DNA from: Auanema rhodensis
Lineage: Eukaryota; Nematoda; Chromadorea; Rhabditida; Rhabditidae
DNA: 64,000 nucleotides
Direction: 5' to 3'
Assembly (NCBI GenBank): GCA_964057225.1
Contig: OZ059898.1
Location: 9,238,001-9,302,000 of the forward strand
Both the position numbers and the translations under genes were made by a program. Every line of letters begins with the position of its first letter. Position 1 is the stretch's first letter. Shown piece after piece: positions 1-11,698 of this stretch. The notes beneath the pieces are model-generated. The model searched no databases. It was given only the letters and a program-made list of their open reading frames with translations, and was not told where the DNA came from.

Positions 1-1557
1 TGCACAATGCCAAAGGTTGTTTGATTTAAATTAAAATATTCAATAAAAGTGAAATATTAAGGTCCTACTTCTTCCATGATTTGGCTTCGAGATTACATCA
101 ATTTTTCTTACTACGGTGAACCAATTGACATTTTAGCTTCTCTTTTTGGCATCAAAACAGAGAAAAATAATCCTCGAATCGACCCTTATCAGGTATTTAT
201 TATAATTTTTATTTGTAATTTATATATTCCTTAAGGCCAATTTGACAACTAATAAATTATATTCATTTTTACAATCACCATTCTATGAACACTGGAATAC
301 ATTTATGAAAATAAAAAATACTAGGTTAGTTTGATTAAATTTTTAAAATACTTAACGAAGTACTTTAGTTCTCATCCAATCATTGAAAGATTCTGGTTAA
401 CTGTAGCATATGATAATACTTCAACTTGGGAGACAAGAATAGAACTTATGGAAGAATGGCGCGTAGTAGCAGCAAAGTAAGGATATTTTATAATATTTTT
501 TATTTATATTTATTCAATAAGAATTTTTAATAACTAAATTATGTGTATTGTTAAGATATAATGCTTTAAATGTTACTGTCTGGGAGCCCAATGGGATGTT
601 TGTGGATCAAATGTTAAGTTTAAAAACTGTAGCAATGCAGGTTGGATATAATACCTTTAGGATCTAAACTAATGAAATACTTTAGACTGGTGTCCTAACA
701 TTAGTTTGTATGGCTGTCGTCTGTGCAATATTCATTCCTAATCCTTGCAGTGTTATAACAGCATCAATTGCTATCGCATCGATAAGCATAGGTTTGATAT
801 TATAATTAAGGTAATTTTATAACTGAGATAAACAGGTGTTGTTGGATTCTTGTCTTGGTGGAACTTTGACTTAGATCCTGTGGTGATGGCAGCAGTTCTT
901 ATGACAATAGGCATGAGTGTAGACTTTATTGCACATGTCTCATACCATTATCAGGTACGTAACAAATTTTATTTTTTATTAATTTATTAAGCTGATCGAA
1001 AAATTTTAAGTTAACCAACAAAAAAGTAATTCAACATGGAAAAGTGATTAAGATAGCTGTCACAGGTCCGCAAGAAAAATTGGAACACACATTAGGTTAT
1101 TATAATTTGTAATATTATTACATAATATTCATTTAAGAAGCTGTTGGCTGGCCAATGATTCAAGCTGGTGTTTCTACTATTTGCTGCATACTCCCTCTTC
1201 TATTTTTGGCGGTAAATTTCGTACATTTTCATTTCTACTACTTTTTTTTAACGAATTTCAGAGCTACTCACCTTCAGTGTTTGTTGCAGCCATATTTTTA
1301 GTTGTATCATGGGGAGCTGTGCATGGCCTTGTGGTCTGATCTGAAATATTAATTACCAACTTTTTTTCCTTCTTCAGATTTTACCAAGTTTTTTGGGTAG
1401 TCTGCCGGATTGCCTAACCAATGCGAATTGCTATAGAACGTTCCTCTCTACTTCATCTGAGAAAAGCTGCCGCTATGTAGGAAGAAGAGATGATCCAGAT
1501 TCTGATTTGGAACAAGAGGAACAAGCATTAAACTCTGATCAAAAAACAACAGTTTGA
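1..1557 (+). CDS. Patched-related (SSD/RND-type) membrane protein, C-terminal part
   Basis: This is the 3' end of a gene that begins outside the window. Eleven exons can be traced: 1-15, 62-192, 236-324, 369-476, 556-640, 686-791, 836-954, 1011-1095, 1138-1211, 1262-1333 and 1378-1557. They encode 353 residues in one continuous frame, ending in TGA. The exon at 836-954 carries [15 protein letters not shown], the GxxxD-type fourth-helix motif of the second patched/RND repeat. It is followed by further TM helices ([18 protein letters not shown] and ILPSFLGSL) and an acidic cytoplasmic tail. Nematodes have a large family of such patched-related (ptr) proteins, which act at apical epithelial membranes in moulting and sterol or lipid handling. 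I cannot say which ptr this is. The family call is strong; the substrate is unknown. Confidence 0.88.
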
Positions 1558-2271
1558 TCACATTATTCTATTCAGCTCCGCTCCAGGCAATATTCTCTTT
1601 ACATATGCAACTCACAAAAAAATTCAGTTTTAATGTTTAATTTGTACATTCTTCTTTCGTACTCGTCAAAAATATTACGGTACCTCTTATAATATGGTAA
1701 TCTAGTCGATCAAACATGTTCTCACCTCATATGTGCATTAGAAAGCCTAAGTATTATCTTTCATTGTTTTTTAATCTCTTTGACATTTTTACTTTACTTC
1801 AGGGATTCACATCCTATTTTGTTCCGTTTTTTTAAATCTAGCGATACTTAAAGTTTCTCTTTCAGTCTGTTCAAGATTAAATATTTATTGTATGAAGGGG
1901 AAACGAACATACAAAATAAGTCAAGATGTAAACAATCATAATTAGTTATTAGACTCATAATATGAAATAGCATATATATATAAACCCGTAGAATATAACG
2001 AAGTTAGAAACACGATTTTCTAAGATAGATCAAAGTAAAAACATTATTAGACAAACAAGAATCTTGATAGAACAGATTCTTGCTCATCGCACTGATAAAA
2101 CTTTAGCGCCAACTGCAAGCCTTTCTAGAAATCATAAAATATCCGAATATGTACATTGAGAACTCGTTGGTTTAACCAAAAAAGAAAAGTTATAAAACGA
2201 AAAGTCACTGGAAAAATATCACGCAATATAGAAAGATGAGCTTGAATAAATTAAATTCCTAAGGTATTGTG
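1558..2271. other. Intergenic, convergent 3' flanks
   Basis: This is AT-rich sequence between the stop codons of the patched-related gene (+) and Notch (-). It must hold both 3' UTRs. I see no convincing exon, and no clear AATAAA close to either stop. Confidence 0.6.
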
Positions 2272-5200
2272 CTATACCTGATGGAACTGTGAAGTGTATT
2301 GACACGAATTGAAAAATAAGGGAGGTGTACCAGAAGGATGGTTCTCTGACGAAAGGGACGAATCAAAAACAAAGGAATTTCCAAAAGGATTTCCTTGGGA
2401 ACTGTAAAATGAAGTAGCTCCTAGGCCATATTCGCTGTGATGTTCTTCATAAGGTGGCGATGATTTAAGATAGCTATTTGCAGAAGTTGACCAGTAATTC
2501 GGAGTAACCTGAAAAAAACGTGTAAACCAAAGCATATAAGAAAAAACTAACCATTGCACAAGCTTGCGGGGAGTATTTGTCAATATGAGAGGGCATAGGA
2601 TCACTAACAGGAGAATCCAGAAGAGTTGATTGATTACATAACAAAGGTCGGCCAAGAGAGTAATTGTCGGAAGGAGAAGGTGTAGAAATACCATCGGAAT
2701 GAGGTGGTGTAAGTGGTTGAAGCTTTCGCTTAACAGGAACACGCTACAATAAATATATAAGCAAAATATTGAGGGAAAAAAACTACCTTAACTCCTTTGC
2801 CATTAGATTTTCCAAGCTTAACAAGTGGTTTTCCGGAACACACAGATAAGGGCAACACGGTAGCTTTAGAATTTAAAACTTCTACAATTTCGCAGAAATG
2901 TTGGTCCTCAGCAATCTCTCGTGGTGTACGCTCTTTTTGGTCAGTTATCTCGATGCTAGCCCCGGCTTCAACTAAAGTTATCACAGGCTCTAATCGTCCT
3001 TCTTTGGATGCAAGGAACAATGGTGTACACTCCTAAAAATAGCCAAATTAAAAAAAAACTTTATGTTCATAATCTACCTCAAGATCCTGAGCATCTTTAT
3101 TAGCACCTTCAGCAATTAAGAATTTCAACATGTTCATGTTATTGTACTGTGCGGCATAATGTAAAGCAGTACGACCTTTGTATGTTCTAGCACTCTAAAA
3201 AAAATGATTATGTCCTTGAAAGTTGCAGAAAAACACGTACCTTGTCACCAGGATAGGATGGATCAGCACCGGCAGCAATAAGAGCTTCTGCGACTTCCGT
3301 ACTAAGAATGCAATTCATAGCACACACCATCAAGGCCGTTCTATCAAATTCATCAACTTCATTGATCTAAAATGTAATTAATTAGGACAACATTTCAGTT
3401 ACAATTGAAACCTCGTCAATTACGCTTTGCTGCCTCAATAGTTCATTCACAATTTTGATATCACCATTATGAGCAGCTTGATGTAGACAAGTGCTATTCT
3501 TGTTGTTCATGAGTGTGGGGTCAGCACCAAGATCTAAAAGTTTTCGGACCAATTCAAATCGTCCAAATCGGCAAGCAATGAATAAAGCGGTTTCTTCGCC
3601 TAAACTTATGAAACTAATTTATGATTACTAATTGAATCAACTCACTTTCATCCTGCATGTTAAGATCAGCACCAGCATTGAATAACTTTTGAGCATCATC
3701 AACAACTACATCCGATGATTTAGAAGTATTTTCCGCCAGCCACATCAATGGAGTTCTTCCAGAACCTCCAGCACGAACATTTACTTGAGCTGGGTTGATA
3801 GGAATACGAATAGATTCATTTGACGACACTTGTATGTGAAGATCAGAAGGATCAGAATAAGTCGTAATAGTACTAGAAGTCAGGGAAACACTACAAAGAA
3901 CGAATATGAATGTTTACAAAATAAAAAAACTTACGGTTTGGCAGGTGTTGGTAAAACAGAGCAACTACCATCAAACCCATCGGGATGATAATAGTTCATT
4001 GGGGCATCAATCTTCGCTCTTTTGCAATTACAGAGATCAACTTGAGATCCAAAAAGATTCATCCGAGCAGCATGTTCCGCATGATGATGAGCTAATTGTT
4101 TATCTATAAAACAAAAATAAATAAATAATATCAGAATGTTTATATCACTTTGAGCTTCAGTTGGTGGATACCAAGTGGGAGCGGTAATGATACGTCTCTT
4201 TCTGGTTCTTCGTTGTTGTTGAAGAACATAAATTGATCCCATTATAATCATAGCTCCTATACCACAAAGAAGTACAGCATAGAAAGAAGAAGCTTCAATG
4301 TTTTCAGGATTTTCTCGTTTAGCAATAGCTTCATATATGGGCATTCCAATATCAGCAAGTTCCTAAACAACTTTTAATTAATTGTAGGATAACTAATTCC
4401 TCACCTTCTTAGCCTGTGCTCGGCCGAGATAATTAGCGACAATACCAACATCACTGAAACAATCTCCAGAGCAAGAAGCTACGTCAATATTAATCCAAAC
4501 AACAACGCCCTGACTCCCACTGGAACGCTTAGATCTCAAGAAACCACCATATGAAACGGAAAGGGACTAAAAGAGCATATTAACTTTAACAAATAAAACA
4601 ATTTTTTTACCATATCAGAATCGAAAGGAATTCGAGTTCCTGCGTTACCATCGTTCCACTTGAAAACCATAGGCCCTTCGTTGTCGGATTTAATTCGGAT
4701 TGAAGCTCTTAACTTGCTACTCAAAGTCATCAAAAATTTGTTAACTTGGGCAACAAAGACGTCAGGAGAAGTTAGAACAACAATTATAACATCACCAGTC
4801 AACTAAACAGAAAATAAGAATGTCTACAATAAAACAAAGAACTTACAACACTATTATCCGAACGTTCGCAATCTCCTCCATCAAAACCACATCCCAATGA
4901 ATTGCATCTCTGGTCACACCTGTTATCTCCATAATGCGTTTCACAATAGTCCTTGTAAGGACAATTGGGTGATGGACGATCACAATCAAAACCATCGAAA
5001 AGACAAAACTCATTGTTACAAATCTGAAACAAATTGAGTTAGCAAAACCGTTTAACAGCTTATTTAACCTCATCGCATTTGTCATCACGGAACACTCGAG
5101 AGCAATAGCTGGCATGTTCACACTTCGAATAAGGCTTCGACATAGCAGAACAATCATTTCCATCATAATCACATGCGAAGAAATTACAGTCTTCATCACA

Positions 5201-8200
5201 AATTCCATTATGAGCTTTTTCAGCACAGTTTCGAGAGACACAAATATCTTTTTCCAATCTAAAAATATATTGTATATCAGTGTTTTTACTAAACAACTCA
5301 CTTATCCGTGGTGTTAAATTGATCTAAGTCAACGAACGTGTGACAATTTGGTCCAGTATATCCTCTTTTGCATATACATTTATACGAATTGATCCCGTCT
5401 ACACAAGTACCACCGTTCAAACATAGCCTAAAATTTTAAAAAATGCATAATGTATTCCCAAATAAAAGTGTAAGCCCTTCATATTTCAATGTCACAATAA
5501 CAAGAATAAACTAAGGCCTAATTTTCTATTATTAATCATTAATAGCTATTTCTCTAAACCCCCTAAAATCTTCACACATGCGACATTTCTCAAAATTTTG
5601 CAGATGTTAACTAAATAATGTACTGGTTAAAAAATGTATTTCTAATTATTATCGCAGTTCCCTCGCTCTTCCCACGACGTGTGATTGGCGCACTAGCAGG
5701 TGTATCTGTGGGGTGTGACAAGGCTGGGAAACATTTTTAGCCAGCTGACGTCCTGCTGAGTATTCAGAAAATATTCTTCCCACAAACTTCGTTCCAAATT
5801 AATTTATAATAGAAACAATAAATAGTATCCTTTTTAAAATTAACCCATATTTTCGGAATTATTACCCCTACCGCCAAATATCTGATACTCTTATCACAAA
5901 AAACGGATCGAATATGCTAGTTAGTCTTAACTTCCTTAACAATATGTATCCCATGACCTCTTCTTATCATACACTTATTACTTCTGAACATACTATTCTT
6001 TTGTTTTATAGAGCAAATAATCCGTACAATCTATTTACGAGTCGGTATTTGCTAGCTAACCATTTTACTGCCTGGGAAATAATGTACCTCATACCGTTAC
6101 GTAAATGTGACGATATGGTAGCAACAATACTCTGCACTTAGACATCAATAAAATAAAAATGACTGACCCGTGTGGTTTACATTCATCTACGTCTATTTGA
6201 CAGTTACGTCCACTGAATCCAGGTTGACATTGACATCTATAGCTGTCAACAGCATCGACACAGGTTGCTCCATTTAGGCAAGGATTATTGATACAATCAT
6301 CTAAAAAATATTTGTATACAAAACTGTTTATTGCTCAGTTAGCGTACCTATGTCGGATTGACACGTATATCCACTGAAACCAGCAGTACAGATACATTTG
6401 AAGCCATTAGCATCATCGACACAAGTTCCATTATTGGCACATGGATCTACAAGAAGATAATACAGAATTATAGTGTTACTATATAGTTACTTGAAGAACA
6501 AAAGTCTATTTTTACTTCACAATTCACGCCGGAATAATGTGAAGGACATTTACATTGATAACTTCCATATGTGTTTTTACAAGTGCCACCATGAACACAT
6601 GGATTCTTAGCACATTCATCGACATCTTGATCACAATATTCTCCGGTAAATCCAGATTTACACACACAGCTAGCTGTACGAGAGTCTTCGCCTAATTGGC
6701 AGACAGCGTTTGAACCGCAATTTTTATCAGAACATGGATCGTACTAAAACATAGTCTTAAACCCCCAAAATATAATTAAATGAGGAATACCTTTGAATCG
6801 CATGTGGGACCTGAGAATGGAGGTCTGCATAGACAACGAAATCCATTAATATCATGAACACAAGTTCCGTTGTTGGAACACGTAGTTGTCTTACAGTGAT
6901 TGATAGGCTCCTAAAAAAAGTTTGATACTTTCCTCAAAAAAAAGTTTAAAAATACATCGCACTGTTTTCCTCCATACCCCATTGGGCAAATGCATTTATA
7001 ACCGTTTTCATTGTCCAAACAGCTACCATGAAGGCATGGATTAGTCGAACAAGAGTTGGTAGAATCTTCAATAGTACTCTGACAATCGAGACCATGATAA
7101 CCTTTAGGACAACCACAAATAGGCAAGCTAAATAAAAATAATATACACACTTGAGCTCCTTTTATATATACCTTCCAGATCCATTATCTATGCAAATGCT
7201 ACCCCGTGGGCAAGTTTGCATTCCGCAAACAACTCCTTTATGCTCACAAAACATTCCAGTGTACCCTTTAGGACAGACACAAACATTGCTGTCACAGATT
7301 CCACCATTAACACATGGCTTCTCCGGACAAGTAGTTCCATGAATTTCACATCTTGGCCCGAAGAATCCTTCCTTACAAACACATTGAAATGACTCAATAT
7401 GATCAATGCAAGTTCCTTGGTTAAGACAAGGGCTAGGCTCACACGATGACATCAATTGATCGCAATGTGTACCAGTGAATGCTAAATTCTTAGATGTAAT
7501 TAAATATTTTTTAAATGCTCTTACGTTTCTGGCAAAAACATTGATAGCCACCTGGAGTGTTCACACAAGTTCCATTGTTATAGCAAAGATCTTCACCGAG
7601 AGCGCACTCATTAATATCTTCATCGCAGTGCAAACCCTAAACATATATTTGTTAGAAACATTCAATTAAAACACAATCTACCTGGAAACCCTTTTCACAA
7701 TCGCATGCATAATCACCAGTTGATGTATCAGTAATGCATTTTCCATTTCGACAAGGATGTCTTGTAACACATTGATCCTCGAGCTCACAGAGAACACCTG
7801 GATGCCAGCAAACATTGAGAAACCATTTAGTTTTAACTTCCTACCAGTTTTTCCAGGTGGACATTCACAAGTGAACATGGCTAACCCATCAACACAAGTA
7901 GCTCCCAAGCTACAAGGGTTGCCGGCACAATCATCATGGTCGAGCTCACAAAATTCCCCTTCAAATCCATTGGGGCAAACGCATGAAAATCCTCCTTCAT
8001 TATTAACACAGGTCCCACCATTTCTACATGGTTGATTTCTAGCACACTCATTGACATCGTTTTCGCAAAAAACACCTGAAAGTAGTAAATCCTTAAACAA
8101 CTCTATTATGTAATAATTGTCCATTTCCGTTTCTACTTAAGTAAAAAACAAATATTGGATTTTTCACAGATTACGCACATTATTACCATTTAAGGTATAC

Positions 8201-11200
8201 GGTATAGTGTTAAGGTCAACCCCAGTGCAAACAATGATTTTAAGTCACAAGGTTGCTTACCTTCAAACATACTGGGGCACAAACAAGAATACTGGCTGTC
8301 ATGAAGCATACAAACTCCTCCATTCAGACAAGCGTTTGATCCTCTACCAGATACAGAGCACTCCAATGAAGCTGATCTAAGCTCACAGCGACTTCCAACA
8401 TATCCTCTTTCACAAGAGCAATGAAATGAGCCATACTAAAAATGAAGATGAATACAACAATTTCATTCAAAATATGATTACTTCATTAACACATTGTCCA
8501 TGAATGCATGGATTGGCTAAACATTCATCTACATCGTGTTGACAAAGTGGTCCTTCGAAGTTCGCAGGACAACTACACGAAATAGTATTTTTATCAATAT
8601 TGCAAATTCCGCCATTTTTACAGTAATCAACGGGGCATGGGTCACGCTCAGAGCAGTTTTCACCTAAAAAAAAGAGAATTTTGAATTCATTGATTTTCAA
8701 TTGAGAAAACAGACACCGAACTTTACAAGGCCGACTTTAAAAATCGTGGGAATCAATTTCTTTGAAAACACAAAGCAATTATTTCACTACGGTAATCTTT
8801 TTTCCATTACGGTACCGAAGAGATAATTTAGCCAGATTTACCCAGACAAATTAGGATTTTCCGCGAATAAAAATAGAAGTTAATTGTGTGAGCCAAAAAA
8901 TCTTAAAGCAATAGTGAAATAGACAAATTAAAGTTTTTCTTAGATGTGCCCAACTAAGACATTTGACATCCTTCTAAATGAGAGGCTTTGATGGGGACCG
9001 CTAATGGCATCTATAGCATCCACTCTTTATATTACGAAAATATGATTCAAATAAAAGTTATACTTTCAAACAGTATTTGAACAGTATTTTTTTCACAATG
9101 ATAATCGCCCTCACCAATTGAAAGATAACTATTTGTATTTATGTGCTAAACTCACATATTACTCATTCTTATTACGTAAGAATAGAACAAGAGGGGTAAT
9201 CTGGACTCCTATTTAACCCCTATCCCAATATAAATGTCAGTAGAAATCAGACGTTGAATTTCGTTAGACTAGCAATGTGAGACAAGCCCACCATTGAGAA
9301 AACCCGTCGCAAATAGCCAATGATAGTAAATCTTAAAAGTCGTTAAACTCGAAACTATCCTATATATGGTGGTATTGAACCTTTCCTGTATCTCTTTCCT
9401 TCCTGTATGTCTAGACCTCTCTCCTATTATTCCTTTCTGAATGGAGATCTCTCGCTTTTTCTTAGGTGTTAGCAGCATTCCCATGACGAAAAAAACGAGA
9501 CAACTCGGAACAATCTTTTCTTAGTGATGTGGCAAGAACTTTTTGCGACAGACAAAGAAGGAGGGGACTATTCATCACTGAGGAATATCGATGGATGGCG
9601 TGAGACATATCTGGTTTCGAAATTGCCACAATCGATTTGAGATGTTAAAGATGAGGTTTAAGATACGCTTCATATAAGGACTTGATATGTATAACACTTC
9701 AAGGGCTATAATCATTGAAAATATTTGCATTTCACACAGACGTTGAGCGATTATGGTACCAAGCATGAGATAGTCAAACAACCAATGAACATGAAATTCA
9801 GAAGATACATACCTGTCCATCCTTTGTGACATATGCATTTATAGTCATTGAGAGAAGTTGTTAATTGACAACGTCCATGTGGTCCACAAGGGATTTCAGC
9901 TTTACAAATATTGTTTGCTACCGACTTCTCACAGTAACGACCCTCAAAACCTGAAAAAAAGATGATTAACTACGTGCGTTTAAAAATCAGTAAGCTCGAA
10001 AGTTTAATGAGATTTTTTCGCATTAAACTAAATGTGAGAATTTCAATCTTTTCTATTCCTGGTTCATTCTTTTAGATCAGGTAGTTAATTGGAAACAGAT
10101 ACTTTTTGCGGTAATAGAAATAGGTTGTTATTCAAAAGCGGTTTTTCTTTGTGAATTGACCTCAACTTCAGGATGACATTGAGCTTGATGACAGACAGAA
10201 TGTTGTTACTTCGGGTAATTGGTAAAACAAGTGGGAAATGACCCAACCACAATCTGTTTTGGGTTTCTCTTAATAAGCCGACTAAAAGCAAAGCGAACGT
10301 TTAGGTAGTTCGATGAACTGTTCAGATAACTGTGCTTATAGCCCCAGGTAGCCAACAGGTGTGAAAGAAATAGTATAGTTAATATGGTTCTTTGATGACA
10401 TTTGACTTAACTAAGTGTAATAGTAAAACTAAAAAACAGTAACTGAAAACCTTTTTCCCTTCTAACCATTGTCAGTAAATCAACTAAATCGTGAGTTATA
10501 TCATATGGGTTTAGGACTTGGGCATAATGATGGCCGCAACAAAAGTGATGAATGAGGTTAGAAAAAAAGAAATTGAAAAAAAGAAAACCTTTGGAAAATC
10601 ATTTAAAAGAAACTACATCTTACCAAGAGCGCAGTGACAGACAAAATCTGATCCTTCTCTTGCGCACTGTCCACCATTTTTACAAACATCGGGACATGTA
10701 AGCTCTTCACATCTTGAGCCAGTGAATCCATGAAGACAACTGAAATAATAATAGTTACAAATAAAACTCAAAAGATGAAAGTCGATTAGAAATGCCGTGG
10801 TCAGCCGGTTTTACGCATCAAAATTTAAAAAAGGCAGATGTTAATATGACGTAGTGAGAATGCAACAAATTCAACAACTCATGGATTTTGAATACATCTT
10901 TGCGAAATGAAGATGAAAGAAACCGCTGACTGCTCCATATAGGAAGAAATTGATGTTTCGTTAAAACCAAAAGATTTGAGTCTCAGATTCAAATGCTATA
11001 ACATATATAATACTGAGGTGTTGAAAAAGTGATATGTTGCGCAATTTACAAAGTTGACAAGATGAGATTTCAAAAGATTGTAATCAATACTTATCCACAT
11101 TACGCAACACAAATCAAGCCACATTCAACAAGATAAGTCTTCAACATTGAGCCAGATTTGGTTTTGTCTGACCAAGAAGATGATGACTAATATGATCACA

Positions 11201-11698
11201 ACTCCAGTTAAATCATGATAAGAAAATAGAAATATAATAGTAGATAGCGCTATGAAATTAAGTACAAAGACATTGAGGTTGAACTTATATAACATATAAT
11301 ATATTAAGAATAAATCAATAAGAATGACCCTTTCTTAAACTTATTAATAGAATATTATCTTATCACTCAAAAAAACAAAATAATATTATATGGAATCTAA
11401 TAGAAACGAATTTTTGCTTTAATAGAAACAATACAAATAGAAATATATTGAATATTAGATGAATATGTAAAAATTAAATAATTAAAAAATAAAAACACCC
11501 ACCTACACCAATGAATATTGTTATTAGGTCCTTTATGACATATGCCACCGTTTTTACATGATTTAGAATGACACTGTCCTAAATATATATATAAAATATA
11601 TTAAAAATATTAAATAATATTAATGTACCTGGCAAAAACTTAGTTTCAATTAAGCAAAATGTTTGTAAAGAAACTAAAAGGAAAATTATTTTCCACAT
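2272..11698 (-). CDS. Notch receptor (LIN-12/GLP-1 family)
   Basis: This is a complete Notch receptor: 29 exons, 4884 coding bases, 1627 residues. From the 5' end the exons are 11629-11698, 11503-11578, 10624-10739, 9813-9950, 8482-8663, 8261-8435, 7845-8075, 7682-7797, 7525-7636, 7172-7481, 6956-7127, 6791-6910, 6491-6743, 6348-6446, 6168-6300, 5302-5427, 5069-5258, 4847-5023, 4611-4802, 4405-4566, 4149-4362, 3935-4103, 3646-3890, 3412-3599, 3241-3366, 3078-3194, 2787-3032, 2552-2743 and 2272-2508. A signal peptide ([18 protein letters not shown]) leads 20 EGF repeats, several of the calcium-binding DVDEC type. Three LNR modules, a NOD domain ([13 protein letters not shown]) and a basic site (RSKRSSG) that could be the S1 furin site follow. 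The TM helix lies near residues 1077-1097. The cytoplasmic side has a RAM-like TWYPP, about six ankyrin repeats and a Ser/Pro-rich tail. C. elegans LIN-12 and GLP-1 have fewer EGF repeats, so I leave the symbol blank. Confidence 0.96.
4149..4362 (-). other. Notch exon 21: juxtamembrane, TM helix and RAM start
   Basis: One exon encodes the extracellular stub, the TM helix [21 protein letters not shown] and the basic stop-transfer run [10 protein letters not shown]. The RAM-like TWYPP, which fits the hydrophobic-W-hydrophobic-P contact to CSL, follows 11 residues after QQQ. The S2 (ADAM) and S3 (gamma-secretase) cleavages of the family would fall in and just before this exon. Its 5' neighbour ends the NOD/NODP region and its 3' neighbour continues towards the ankyrin repeats. 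Confidence 0.85.
5428..6167 (-). other. Long Notch intron 15 with two CSL/LAG-1 sites
   Basis: This intron is about 740 nt where most in the gene are 40-60 nt. Around 5650-5790 it holds a patch less AT-rich than its surroundings. Two full matches to YRTGRGAA on the minus strand lie here: TTCCCACG at 5669-5676 and TTCCCACA at 5777-5784. The only sizeable open frame inside (plus strand, 5914-6141) has no gene-like features. Confidence 0.5.
5669..5784. promoter_or_regulatory. Paired CSL (LAG-1/Su(H)) sites in a Notch intron
   Basis: CGTGGGAA and TGTGGGAA, both in the same orientation on the minus strand, are about 108 bp apart. Both fit the CSL consensus exactly. They lie inside the gene for the receptor whose intracellular domain binds CSL, so positive autoregulation is the natural inference. 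The match is seen in the sequence; the function is inferred. Confidence 0.45.
8745..8752 (+). promoter_or_regulatory. CSL site in Notch intron 5' of exon 5
   Basis: CGTGGGAA is an exact YRTGRGAA match in the 1.15 kb intron 8664-9812. A second site, TTCCCATG (minus-strand CATGGGAA), lies at 9478-9485 in the same intron. Confidence 0.4.
9478..9485 (-). promoter_or_regulatory. CSL site in the same long Notch intron
   Basis: CATGGGAA on the minus strand fits YRTGRGAA. A related seven-base core, GTGGGAA at 10231-10237, lies in the preceding long intron (9951-10623). Confidence 0.35.
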
